DNA from: Clarkia xantiana subsp. parviflora
Lineage: Eukaryota; Streptophyta; Magnoliopsida; Myrtales; Onagraceae
DNA: 64,000 bases
Reading direction: 5' to 3'
Assembly (NCBI GenBank): GCA_036873135.1
Contig: JAPTYO010000008.1
Span: 39,006,819-39,070,818 of the forward strand
Below the pieces are notes generated by a model that worked only from the letters and a program-made list of their open reading frames with translations, searched no databases and had not been told where the DNA came from. Below are positions 31,729 to 43,423 of the stretch, one piece after another. The stretch's first letter is position 1. Each line of letters starts with the position of its first letter. The position numbers were made by a program, and so were the translations under genes.

Positions 31729-34700
31729 AGGAAACAGCGATACAACTGCCAAGCAACTTGGGGGGCACCAAGCTGACAAGTGCTCGACAATTCTACCTAA
31801 CATATATACATGCCTATCATGATCTACACCTATCGTATCCACACTCAGGGAAGTTTCCTACACAAACAAGGAATCCTTGTATCAGATTCCTTTACTTTAA
31901 TTATTATATGCATAACTAAAGAGAAAATTTCATGACTTCATACTTTTGCAAACTTATAAAAATTGTGATTATCTGACAAAAGTAACTCTACTCGTAGGTA
32001 CATGCTACACTACAATTACTACTCAGGAATGATGCCAAGTAGTAACCCATGCACAAAATCTACTTCAACAATACAAGCTAAGCATTGTGTTCAAGGAGGG
32101 ATTTATGTTATACAACACCAACATATCTGTTATCTACACCAACAAGGAGTTTATTTCTCCATTCATAACATAGGCGTCTATCTCTACAAGATGCCGGTAA
32201 CACAAAGCCATCAAGCTATGTGTACAACCAACTTATATACCACAATGACAACCTGCGGATTACTATCAAAACGACGACTATTCAGGGCGTCAGCTACAAG
32301 CAAAATCTTGGATTAACACCAAGACCTACTATCAAAACGACGACTATTCAGGGCGTCAGCTACAAACAATATCTTGGATTAACACCAAGACCTACTACCA
32401 AAATACCTTGGAATAACGCCAAGACCTACTATCAAAATAGCATGTTGTGGTATCCTCTTTTTTAAAAAGACAAGCCCCATGTTTACTTCTAAAAAATGAC
32501 ATGCTGTGACATCTCCGGTTAGAGGCAAATCCTCATGTTCATAGCCATTCCCTGGATTCAGAACGGGATGGGCATACGAGGCTGATCACCCCTTAAGTGA
32601 CGGAAGTTCTCTGTTTAGACAACGACCCCACTCTATAATAAGTGTGTATATCCTGTTTAGGGTTCACTCTTTATGGCGATTGTCCTCTGTTTAGACGACA
32701 CTCCCATATTACGAATGCCATCAGGGTTCGTTTTATACGGCAAAAGTCCTCTGGTTAAGATGACAATTCCGTACTACAGATTTTCGAACCGTGTTGCATG
32801 GCTCCTGGACGCAGAAAGCATGCATCACAATTCATATTCTCAAAAAAGTGTTACATGGTCCCTGGACGCAGGAATCATGTATCACAAATATTTTTTCAAA
32901 TATTTTACCAAAAATTTTGCCAAATATTTTATCAAGTATGTTATGTATCAAACACCTTTCCAAAATTTTTATCAACACGGTTTTTTGGATGTATCACATT
33001 CAATGTCAAAATATTTTTTCAAATATTTTACCAACAACCTTTTTAGGGTTCACAAAATGCTTCTTCAAAAACTAAAATTTTTTTACGTATGCTTCCCCAA
33101 CGCGGGTTGATACACGCTGGCAGGTGCGCACCCTGTTTAAAACTCATAAAATTTACAAGTCGGGTCTTGTACAACGTCACCTTAGAGTGGAACTAATAGA
33201 CGGTATAAACTAGTATCTTGCTTAGCCAAGATAACACCTCTCAAATAATACTTTTACGTATGCTTCCCCAACGCGGGTTGATACACGCTGGCAGGTGCGC
33301 ACCCTGTTTAAACTCATAAAATTTACAAGTCGGGTCTTGTACAACGTCGCCTTAGAGTGGAACTAAGAGACGGTATAAACTACTATCTTGCTTAGCCAAG
33401 ATAACACCTTTCAAACACACTACTTGTTGAGAAATATTGCTATACGCAAAAATACTTGGCAGGTTGCAACACATATAGCGGCAAGCTATTCAGGAAAGAA
33501 GGGCAATATGCATAATGCATCATGCAAACAATCAGGAGAACTTCTCAACTTATCAATCAGGAAGTGGCTATCGGTCACGACTGCAGGGACTATGTCTACG
33601 ATACTAGTCATCCACATTCAATAAACACAGACTCGGTGGAACAAGCAGAAGTTGCCACCGTCATCTCCAAACAAAACCTATAGTGCGCAAGTCGCAACAT
33701 CTTATGCTCTACCCATCTCGCCATGCCTTGGAGTCTAGCCAAGAGGGGCGATCACAACACTTAACAATGCGCGACGTACAGTCACAACTACGGACATCAT
33801 GTTCATCGTTTAAGGATATATATCCTATCTCTCAAGTCCAAAGCATATGGACAACATAGATAACTCAAGGTATGAAATATTACTAACAAGTTATCACATA
33901 ATTACTATGGAAAACAGGTCCAGGTGGCGAAATATCATGCAAGCTAAAGCATGAACAAAGAATTGTCAACATCAACCCATTCACAAAGGGTTCAACATGC
34001 TGGAAGCAGATAGCCCAACAGCAACCAAGAGCCTACGTCATCTCTAAGGACTTATGGCAAAGAGTTCATAATGTCAACAACAAATGCAAGAATGATTGTT
34101 TCAACATTCAGCACAACATAGCTCTTCAACATAAGGGCGACAATCAGCAATCAACAAACACTTATCTCAGTAGGAGTAACGCTCCTCCTTGGGCCGGTCC
34201 CTCGACCGGGGGGCAGAAGACACCACTGCACAACCCTCAACTCTATTTCCTTTATCACAAGAAGGAATTAGCACGGTCATGCTCAGCATAAAGAACTAAG
34301 AATCGCTCGAGGAACGCGCCCCTGCGTCGGATCTTTCGAGAACTATGCTAAAAACAGAAACTGCAAGCCAGCGATAACTTGGAAAATTAACAAGTTCAAA
34401 GAAGATACAATAAAACGTCTTACTCACAAGCCTTTCACCGCGACCGTGCCCGAAGACTCCAGAGTAGCGGGGGCACTTGTATGAACATTCCTCTCAACAA
34501 ATGGATTTCTATACACATCAGCTATCCACAAAGACAAACTTTTTCCCATCAAGATGGAGATAGCGGACTCTCTCATGGTAACAACCGTGGGAAGACTAAT
34601 TCTGACAAAAAGACAGCAAGATCTGATATCCTGGAAAATGCTATCAACAATCCAGTCAGTGCGCAAACAAGCACCAACACTTATTTAAGCACTTATTCAA

Positions 34701-35044
34701 CGGACGCTCCATGTGAGACAACCGCGTACGTACAAGACTTATTAGTCTTCGTGCAACAAGTAACAAGCATCGCGCAAGGGGGGCAACCTCTTCAACACAT
34801 TAACATTGCATGACAACACCGAGCGGATACACGCAGCATACAAAATTACAATGGTGGAATATTTTCTAAGTACTTGACTCAGGATGACAGTCAGCATATT
34901 GCAAGCTGTCGGCATACAACCACGTGTCAGCATATTATCAGAAGTTGGCATATAACCTGTGTTCGCATCAAGCATACGGATACGGCATACATAGCCAGAA
35001 ATGGCGAAAAGATTCTAAGTACGGGGGTAAATACGCAAACATAA
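31729..35044 (+). repeat. Non-coding interior with several direct repeats
   Basis: Direct repeats of about 65 bp lie near 32261-32440 (each with GACGACTATTCAGGGCGTCA and a GGATTAACACCAAGACC-type end). A pair of about 160 bp with 169-bp spacing lies near 33085-33240 and 33254-33410 (both with CCCCAACGCGGGTTGATACA). Nothing resembles a pol domain in any frame. The small ORFs are not supported. Confidence 0.6.
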
Positions 35045-35910
35045 TGTACGTACATACACGTCGACAAGGATGCATGTCGACAAGGAGGAGATATTTTCTA
35101 AGTATTTCCATGTACGTACATACATGTCGACGGGGATGCATGTCGACAAGGAGAAAATATTTTCTAAGTGTTTCCATGTACGTACATACATGTCGACAGG
35201 GATGCATGTCGACAAGGAGAAAATATTTTCTAAGTGTTTCCATGAACGTACATACATGTCGACAGGGATGCATGTCGACAAGGAGAAAATATTTTCTAAG
35301 TGTTTCCATGTGCGTACATACATGTCGATAGGGATGCATGTCGACAAGGAGAAAATATTTTCTAAGTGTTTCCATGTACGTACATACATGTCGACAGGGA
35401 TGCATGTCGACAAGGAGAAAATATTTTCTAAGTGTTTCCATGTGCGTACATACATGTCGACAGGGATGCATGTCGACAAGGAGAAAATATTTTCTAAGTG
35501 TTTCCATGTACGTACATACACGTCGACAAGGAGAAAATATTTTCTAAGTGTTTCCATGTACGTACATACATGTCGACGAGGTTTCATGTCGACAGGGAGA
35601 AAATATTTTCTAAGTGTTTCCATGTACGTACATACATGTCGACAGGGATGCATGTCGACAAGGAGAAAATATTTTCTAAGTGTTTCCATGTACGTTTATA
35701 CATGTCGACAGGGATGCATGTCGACAAGGAGAAAATATTTTCTAAGTGTTTCCATGTACGTACATACATGTCGACAGGGATGCATGTCGACAAGGAGAAA
35801 ATATTTTCTAAGTGTTTCCATGTACGTACATACATGTTGACAGAGATGCATGTCGACAAGGAGAAAATATTTTCTAAGTGTTTCCATGTACGCACATACA
35901 TGTCAACAAA
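35045..35910. repeat. 66-bp minisatellite rich in perfect palindromes
   Basis: Thirteen to fourteen units start with TGTACGTACA-like words at 35045, 35111, 35177, 35243, 35309, 35375, 35441, 35507, 35557, 35623, 35689, 35755, 35821 and 35887. The period is 66 bp apart from one 50-bp unit. Each unit has the palindromes TGTACGTACA and GAAAATATTTTC and two GTCGAC sites. Because 66 is a multiple of three, frames stay open on both strands; the long ORFs here are artefacts of the repeat. Confidence 0.93.
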
Positions 35911-35994
35911 GATGGATTGTATACAACAAGTAGCTCTGCTCCCTAAGCACACCTACGACGCTCATCGACAAAGCTCATACGACGACATCTATAT

Positions 35995-36108
35995 CAACGC
36001 GCATATCAAAAGTCAACGCGCATATCAAAAGTCAACGCGCATATCAAAAGTCAACGCGCATATCAAAAGTCAACGCGCGTATCGAAAGTCAACGCGCATA
36101 GGAAAGTT
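35995..36108. repeat. 19-bp tandem repeat
   Basis: Six units of CAACGCGCATATCAAAAGT, the last two with substitutions. The array lies about 85 bp after the 66-bp minisatellite and has no spacers between units. Confidence 0.9.
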
Positions 36109-36789
36109 GGTACGTGCAATAAAGAGGACCAACATCTTAAGAAGCTATCATGCAAGCGGTGCAACTAAAACGACGAACCGCGAAGAGCAAATACGACAAT
36201 ACTTAAGGAAATATCTCTCTAAGACGTCAAAGCAATAAACGATTACTTCCAAGAAACTCTTTGATGATAAGGATCAAAGGAGTAATGCATCTACAAATAC
36301 TTACGGTATACTCCGCCCTCCTCTAAATATTTATCTCTACATACATAATTACTTTGATATTGCACGTATCAAACCTGTCATCATACGCGTATGATTCCAT
36401 ATCGCATGTTTCATATTTCGGTAATCACTAAGTCATTTTAGAAGCATACGGTTTCTATTTCTTGCATTGCGTAATTACGATCTTGCCATGACCATTACCT
36501 ATGCATGCATGTTGATAGAAGCATGTTCGTTTAGTGTATTTCCAATTGCTTATGTCTCCAACGATAACCGTACTTGTATGTTACGTATGCGCATTCCCTA
36601 TTGCACTAACCGTGATGACAGGAAACAAAGTCACTCGGTCGGAAAATCCAAGGACGGACGAAATCAAGATGTCTATGTCCGACCAACGATCAAAACTGGA
36701 AGGTTAGCGTCAAACTCAAATTGGACAAGTATCCTAACTTAAAATAGAGTCAAGAAAGGTTCTAAACCGTTACTTGACTCGGGGGCAAG
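36109..36789 (+). other. 3' interior of the non-autonomous element with polypurine tract
   Basis: No gene recognised. The stretch ends ACTCGGGGGCAAG (36777-36789), the probable polypurine tract, directly before the 3' LTR. Confidence 0.6.
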
Positions 36790-37659
36790 TGATGGATAAA
36801 TGTCCAATTCGGGTTCGTATTTACATTTCGGGCCTCGTAAACACGTCAAAAATTACATCTCGACTCGGAAAACATCTCCTGACGGGTCAAAATGGTCCGG
36901 AAGTGCGTTACGCGCGTCCGAACCGGACCGCCGGATTGCATATGCAACCCGGACGTCCGGGTTGCATGCAATCCGGACGTCCGGATTGTTGCAACCCGGA
37001 CGTCCGGGTTGCTTGCAATCCGGACCTCCGGATTGCGCGGCAACCCGGGCCTCGCCGAATCGCCCAATTTCGACGAGGTCCGGATTGCCTTACGGGTATC
37101 GCGCCATTACCGTATCCGGGATTACCGTTACGCGTAGAGAAGTCAAGTTCGCACATTACCAACATGGATGACGGTTACCGCTTGTTTTCTTGAACCGTCA
37201 TCAAACCGCTTTAAAACCGGGTCCGGTCCCAAGGAAGCCTATAAATAGGAGGCCTTGGCCACCCATTTTCATACATTCTCTCATTTGCCCAACTTTGGTA
37301 TTTTGAGCTCTGACTTCTCTCTAGAAATTCTCTCTCTCTAGAAATTACCTTTTTGCCATTATAGTGACTTAAGCATCGGAGAAGGCTCCGCTAGCACCAC
37401 CCCCCCTCTCCGTGCTAGCATTAGTCCTTCGTGCAGGAACCGTTGCCCAGACATCCGTATTTGCGCACAGTCCACCGCCTTCCAAGACTCAGACATTTCC
37501 TTGAGACACAGCCGTACCGAGACACAGACCCTATACGGGAGCAAAACCGAACACTCGTCAGTGGCCCAACCTCTTCCCGACGAAGGGTTACAGCCCAAAA
37601 GCCCGCACAACCACGCGAACAGTCGCGTCCTCACGACCCTAATTCATCCGGACGCAACA
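36790..37659 (+). repeat. 3' LTR of the non-autonomous element
   Basis: 870 bp, nearly identical to 27997-28865. The few differences seen by eye include changes in the palindromic U3 repeat block (about 36930-37050) and single bases elsewhere. TATAAATAG lies at 37240-37248. The target GGACC follows at 37660. Confidence 0.93.
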
Positions 37660-37664
37660 GGACC

Positions 37665-38114
37665 CGTAGAGGTTCTTGTTAGAGAAGCCCTACGTGGTGC
37701 AAGCTCCACAGCAAAGCGTCTGATCGGTTCTTGGCACGGGGACAGATCTCTGGAGAGTTTGCTCGAAGGCAATTTGGCACACCCTTAGTGAGGGATATGG
37801 TTCGGCCGAACTAGGTGTTATGGGGGGGAGGGTTTTTTTCTCTAAAACACTCTAATGAGGGAATTATGATTAACCCTAAAAATCCCCCAACTCCTCTTAT
37901 TTATAGGAGGAGTAAACTAGACGAAAGTCCACTTTACCCCACCATAAACTTTCGGCTGGCCTATGTATTTGGGGAGGCCCAATTTTGGGCCTCCCATGTC
38001 AATTGGGATTTGGGTCTACCCCAATTAACCTAATGTGACATTTACCCAAATTCATTAGGTAAACTATACATATTATGGGCTACCAATTACGGCGTCCATC
38101 ACCATATGCTTACA
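37665..38114 (-). repeat. Copia-3 3' LTR, inner part
   Basis: It continues the LTR after the inserted element (CGTAGAGGTTC, GAGAAGCCCTACG on the plus strand) and ends ATATGCTTACA next to the inverted polypurine tract ACTCCCACTCGC at 38115-38126. Confidence 0.85.
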
Positions 38115-39309
38115 ACTCCCACTCGCCGGAATGGGAGGGTGCCTGTTAATGTATTGTCGTCCATATCTGCATCAGCATTTCTCTCATTTGATTTGCTCCT
38201 TGCTTCTGAATAGTTCATATGAGGTTTGCCGTGCGACCGGCGGATACGACGGGCATCGTGCTACTCATATGTTAGGAGTGTTGTAGCGCCCGCGGAACGT
38301 TGATTCCCTTTTCTCCAATCAACCTGTTATAAAAAAAACATTTATATTGTGTCAACTGATAATTCTCCATTTGCCTAGTTTCCAGATAGAAACACTTCTT
38401 CAAGGCATCCGTACAAGTATTCACAATCTTCAACTAATATCCGGTTGGTGGCCAATTAGTGAATACAAGAGTCGGTGAATTACAGGTGAAATTGACCATC
38501 CCCATTACTCATATCCCTAGTCATACACAACCGGTTTCCAAAGACGTGGTCACTGGGCCTTTTTGTTGAGCACTACGCTCGTACGCCGGGAAGCGAGCAT
38601 TGAGTCTGACCTTAGATATAATTTCTGAGTCCGTGAGGATAATTTGGGTGCCTCTTCATAAGGCTCCTGGGATCAATCACACGCTCGAGGTGAAGAAGTT
38701 TGCGCTCGCCAGAATCACGAGGATTCCTTCCTAGCACAACCGAGCTGTGACACCGTGGTCGAACGTGGCACGCGTAGTATGAAGCACGCGTTGATAGCAT
38801 ACCTGAACCTTTTGGGTTGACAGGTAAGGGATATTTCAATCATGCTATCACAGATTCTCATCTGGCCTAGAATGTGGTTAAATGACGAACGAAGTTCATC
38901 ACGGCGATATGCAAAACGAAGATCACGTCGAGTTACTTCGAAACTAGATAATCGTCTTGCTTAATCAGGTTTATCCCTCTGACTCTTAGCCAGTCTTGTT
39001 TGGTGGAGGCCTCCCTCCACTGCAAGACGACCGTGCCTGTGTGACTAGGTAAGGCCCACATTCGACATAGTTTGGCAGAGGATTGCGTCCTCCTACGACT
39101 TAGTTTATAGACCGTAAATCTGATGTAATTAAAACATTATGACGTCCATTGATCATAAACTCAGTTGCAATTCTTTCGCTTACAAAATGTAATTTTCTAA
39201 TATCAAAATTCTATCACATATACATTTCATTTCTAGACCCTACGCAATCCAAGCAGTTTTACATGCTTTTCGAATAAGTCCCTGCGTAGTGGTTTAGTTA
39301 ATCGGTCCG
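38115..39309 (-). other. Copia-3 long 3' non-coding region
   Basis: This is the counterpart of 7208-8311 in Copia-1. In reverse complement it carries the same blocks in the same order (TGAGTAGCACGATGCCCGTCG, CTTGTACGGATGCC, CGACGGG-type words). No coding function is seen. Confidence 0.75.
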
Positions 39310-41150
39310 CTAACATATTATCACTGGACAAGTATTCCATATTGTATTGGTCCTACTATGGTACTTTGGATTCTTAACTGCCGCAATGGCTTCTTGACTA
39401 TCAAAGAAGACCTTCACAGGTTTATTCTCAACATCACCACTAAGTAGTGCAGTTAGAAGCCTTTTGAGCCAGACCGATTCTTGTGCATTCTTAGAGAAAG
39501 CTACGAATTCCGATTCTATTGTGGACAGCGCGACACATGTTTTCTTCTTGCTCGTCCATGAAATAGCAGCATTAGCAAGGAGGAACACTCCCCCTGTAGT
39601 GGACTTACGATCATCCGGATCGCCACCATGGTCACCGTCACTGTAACCGGTCAATTCTAACTTTTTACCCTCATAGCACAGCGCGTAGTCGGCAGTACCT
39701 TTCAGATAACGAATTATTCGTTTTATAGCCTTTAAATGTTGATAGCCAGTATCTGACTGGAAACGTGCTACTAGGCCCACGCCGTAACAGATATCCGGAC
39801 GGGTGCATTGCATTGCGTACATCAAAATACCGAACATGCTTAAATACTCTACACCCTTCATCTGTTCATGCTCTGCCAGGTTATTGGGGCCGTCACGTTT
39901 TGACAGTGCGCGCTCAAACACCACCGACGTATCCACGGGTTTGGCATCCTGTAATCTAAATCTTTTCAATATTTTGTTGATATAAACTTCTTGAGACAGA
40001 CACAATTTTCGGGTAGCCCGATCTCTAGAAATTTTAATGCCTAATATTTACGTGGCTTCTCCCATTTCCTTCATCTTAAATACAGATGCCAACCAGGACT
40101 TTGACTTGATCATAAAACTCAAGTCGTTTTGCGGCAATGAGTATGTCGCCCACGTATAAAGTTAAGATGACATACTTAGACTCGGAGGTCTTGTAATACA
40201 CGCACGGATCCTCGTGAAGATTCACAAATCCGTTTCCTACGATTTCCTCGTGGAATCTGTGGTATCATTGCCGAGACAACTGTTTGAAACCGTAAATAGA
40301 CATTTGGAGTTTACAAACTTTACGTTCGTTGCCAGGAGTAATGAAACCCTCTTGTTGCTCCATGTAGATCTCTTCCTCCGGGTTTTCGTGGAGGAATGCG
40401 ATCTTAACATCCATTTGGTGCAGCTCGAGATCAAGACTTGCAACCAAGGTCAGAATGGCCCGTACTGTGGTGTAAGGCACAGTTGGTGAGTATGTTTTGT
40501 CAAAGTCCACTCCGTGAAGTTGGGTATATCCTTTCACAACAAGTCGGGCTTTGTATCGCTCGACTTTTCCATCAGCAGTGAGTTTCAGTTTAAGAACCCA
40601 CTTTGCTCCTATGGCTCTGCGGTTAGCAGGTAAATCAACCAAAGACCATACCGAATTGGCTTTCATTGATGAGATCTCTTCCTCCATTGCATTGCTCCAT
40701 TCCTTTGCTTGAGTTCCTTCCAATGCTTGTTGATCCGTTACTGGTTCGTCAACAGATGTTAGAGTGAAGATTTCTTCTCTCTCGATGGGATACTTCCTAG
40801 GAGAAGTTTGATGCCTTTGACTGGGTCTAGGCTCCTTCTCCCCATCTTGATTTTGAACGCTACTCCCACTCGGGACAATGCTTCCATTCGGAGCATCACT
40901 CCTACTGGGAACAAGAGTAGTGTTAGAACCTTGACCTACAACCTCTCTCTGACGGCCTCTTGGTCTCGGGATCCTATACCCGAGATGAATTCCTTGTTCA
41001 CTAGGACCTGAAACCAAGTTGGTCGGAGTACTCCTACTGGGAACAATGGGTAGTGTTGGTGGTTGTGGTGTCGGTCCAGCTACATGATTATCAGGTTCAA
41101 CTTGATTCGTCTCTGTGGCAACAGCTACATGTTTCATTATTTTTCCAGCT
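39310..41150 (-). pseudogene. Copia-3 pol remnant (RT and RNase H)
   Basis: The N-terminal frame 40265-41150 holds the proline-rich linker and RT with G-A-K-W-V-L-K-L and L-H-Q-M-D-V-K. Between the two frames the catalytic box reads Y-V-G-D (40145-40156) where Y-V-D-D is expected. The C-terminal frame 39310-40005 has R-L-Q-D-A-K-P-V-D, Y-L-K-G-T-A-D-Y-A-L, the RNase H block G-Y-S-D-G-D-H-G-G and L-S-T-I-E-S-E-F. The lost aspartate, the broken frame and the missing integrase show it is dead. Confidence 0.85.
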
Positions 41151-41190
41151 CTCGGTATCACTTCAGACGGAAAAAAATTTGCTACCGGGA

Positions 41191-41620
41191 AGAGGAAGAT
41201 GATCAACAAAAGTGTTCCACCTTCCTCTATTAATATTAATGATATTAATGCAATGTTCTATAATGCATTCGGAAATATTAAGCAAGTTGATCCATTTGCT
41301 GAACTGGGCAAGTACTTGAGAGAGGACAGAGAGCCATATGATGCAAGTAGACCAGACGGTGATTTCTTGAATTGTTGGAAGGTAAACTCATATAAATTTC
41401 TTATACTTGCTGAAATAGCCAGAGATTTGCTAGCAATACCAGTTTCTACAATAGTTTCTGAAAGTTCTTCAGCACAGGAGGAAGAGTGACTGATGACTAT
41501 TGTAGTCGTTTGAGTCCTAGAATGGTTCAAGTTCTGATTTGTATCCAAGATTGGATTAGGGGGTTTTCATCCAACATGATATCTGAAGATGAGTTAGAAG
41601 AGCTTGATAAACTCGAGTGA
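41191..41620 (+). pseudogene. hAT transposase C-terminal fragment
   Basis: The frame to 41483 reads E-L-G-K-Y-L-R-E-D-R-E-P-Y, L-N-C-W-K-V-N-S and I-A-R-D-L-L-A-I-P-V-S-T. This is the hAT C-terminal dimerisation domain. After a one-base shift near 41484 the domain goes on with C-S-R-L-S-P-R-M-V-Q and C-I-Q-D-W-I-R-G, and ends E-L-D-K-L-E at a TGA (41618-41620). The catalytic core and N-terminal zinc finger are absent. The 3' end of a hAT element at 49520-49666, beyond Copia-4, could belong to the same original element. Confidence 0.85.
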
Positions 41621-42264
41621 TGCAGTGTGATGGGAGAAAAGACTCGTGATTCAAGGGGAATGCGGATAATTCTATGGATAGAGAGCGCAAGAACTCGTTG
41701 ATTCAGAAGAATGCCGAGAAATTGACGCATGATTGAGGAAAATCTCGATTTTTTATTAATAATTTCAAAACTTAATAACTAAGACTGCTAAACATAGTTT
41801 ATATAGAGAAATCTAAAACCCTAACCCAAGCCAATTCCGAAATTAAGAAATAAATCCAACATAAACCTAAATTTGACAAAAATGACCTAAAGAAACATAA
41901 ATTGCGATTTTATCCCTTTAAACGAAGGACTTTGGCCGAAATCTGTTCTACCCTATAGTTTCTATTGGTCTCGCTCAGATCTCCTTTTTTGCATGAAAAG
42001 CTGTATTCACGCGCTAAAATCCGACACTCCAACCACATCATCGAGTGCGGTATGTATAAGATTTTAAATTGCTTTGAACTTGCACAATTGTACTTTCATG
42101 TAATTTTGTCTAATATGCTTTTGACTTGCTTGAAAAAAAAAAATTGTAGAATTTTTCGAAGAAATTCCTAATCAAATTGATGATGTGATTTCTTGTATCT
42201 AGAGGATCGATAAGTCTTTCTTATGATGTGGATGTGTGGTGTGCATGAAGATGAATATGAAGAA
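41621..42264. other. Unassigned DNA between the hAT fragment and Copia-4
   Basis: AT-rich sequence with no convincing gene. A TATATAGAG word followed by AAACCCTAACCC near 41800-41830 resembles LTR or promoter sequence, but no partner copy was found. It ends with AAGAA, the Copia-4 target. Confidence 0.4.
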
Positions 42265-43337
42265 TGTTGGCCGATAGGCCCATGGCCATTATGGGCTTCC
42301 CTTAAGTCCATACATGTAGGAAGTGAATGGCAATTGGCTGCCAACTTGTGGTGATATAATACCACACCGGCCAGACTAGCATTGTTTAGCTAGTTTATAT
42401 TGGGCAACTCATTTTATAGTAGTAATAGCTTACTAGATGAAAGGCTCTCTCCACGCGCGCAGGGGGGTGCAGTCGAGTGGATCGAATACCCACCCCGGTA
42501 AGCTTGGCTTGCGTGCCCGCGACGTGCGTACACGAATGTCGGTCCGGAAAGCTAGCCTTGCGCGATTCCGGTTTTGCTAAACCGAACTGTGGTCTGTCCA
42601 GATACATTGAATCCGAAAATTTATTTTTGGTAACATTTAAATATAGACATAATATATTTCGAGATTAATATGATGTAATTAATGAGTCCAATTTTGGACA
42701 GAATTGATGTCGAGAATATTTTGTTGCATCTCGAAATTAATACAGAAGGAGTCTGTCTGCCCTATAAATACAGCATCAATCCTTCACATTTGGATACACC
42801 TCACAAATTCATTCTCTCATTTCTCTCTGAGTTTTCCAACCTCTCCGAGTTTATCTGCCACTGCATTATCAGGTTATAGTATCTGTTTATTTTATTAATT
42901 CAGGTTCTACAATTTGTTCTTATATTGAATTTCTGCCGTCGTCGTCGGCATCTCTATTAAAATCCTGTTGTGTTCAGGTATTGAGTTCGGTTCGGTCAAG
43001 CGTGTTTCGTGCATAACACGATTTGACGGCACTGTTGAATCCTGGGAGGTGATCGCCCCGTGTTTAAACTCCTTTGCATAACCCGAGGGTGGAGTGGGGC
43101 GAAATTGCCTTAAGGAGACCGTGATCAGCACGGGCCTCAGTATTAAAATCACGTTTTCGTCTTTCTCGATTTTACGTGTAATTTCGGAGTTGTTAATATC
43201 TTGCATGATAATTCGGTATAGTTATATGTAAGAACTCGAAATTTGACTATTTACATTTAGTCCCTGAAGTTTCAAATATTGCAAATTGATCCCTTAATTT
43301 TTTGTGTGTTGCAGTTTGACCCTGATATATGCCAACA
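42265..43337 (+). repeat. Copia-4 5' LTR
   Basis: 1073 bp. TATAAATAC lies near 42764 and may be the promoter. ORFs inside it (42477-42668, 42682-42879, 42907-43206) recur in the other LTR and are not genes. Confidence 0.93.
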
Positions 43338-43423
43338 GTCTTAAGGCAATTTTATTGTTGATTATCAGGGTTGTTGTTGGATCTTAATTTTGAAACTAAC
43401 GTTGTTGTTTATTTGTTATCAGA

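Larger units (their letters stand above)
27997..37659 (+). mobile_element. Large non-autonomous LTR retrotransposon (LARD-like) with gag-like knuckle ORF
   Basis: LTRs of 869 and 870 bp (27997-28865 and 36790-37659) start TGATGGATAAATGTCC and end GCAACA. The flanks are GGACC on both sides (27992-27996 and 37660-37664). The primer site TGGCGCCGTCTGTG follows one base after the 5' LTR, and CTCGGGGGCAAG, a polypurine-like tract, abuts the 3' LTR. The 7.9-kb interior has one long ORF (29098-30546) and no protease, RT, RNase H or integrase. It therefore needs proteins from another element. The almost identical LTRs imply a recent insertion. Confidence 0.92.
27845..41150 (-). mobile_element. Copia-3: minus-strand copia split by a 9.66-kb non-autonomous LTR element
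   Basis: The 3' LTR is in two parts, 27845-27996 and 37665-38114, which join into about 602 bp and align with the Copia-1 LTR. The inserted element accounts for 27997-37659 plus one GGACC duplication. The 3' untranslated region covers 38115-39309 and pol remnants 39310-41150. Homology with Copia-1 stops near 41140, where hAT transposase sequence begins, so gag, protease, integrase and the 5' LTR are missing. Confidence 0.85.

Noticed and set aside
35995..36108. Regular short repeats that might suggest a CRISPR array
   Set aside because: The units are head to tail without spacers, and the genome is a plant's.
34924..36238. Several ORFs of 120-256 codons on both strands
   Set aside because: They are products of the 66-bp repeat, which is divisible by three and free of stops in several frames. 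The 22-residue protein repeat has no independent support.
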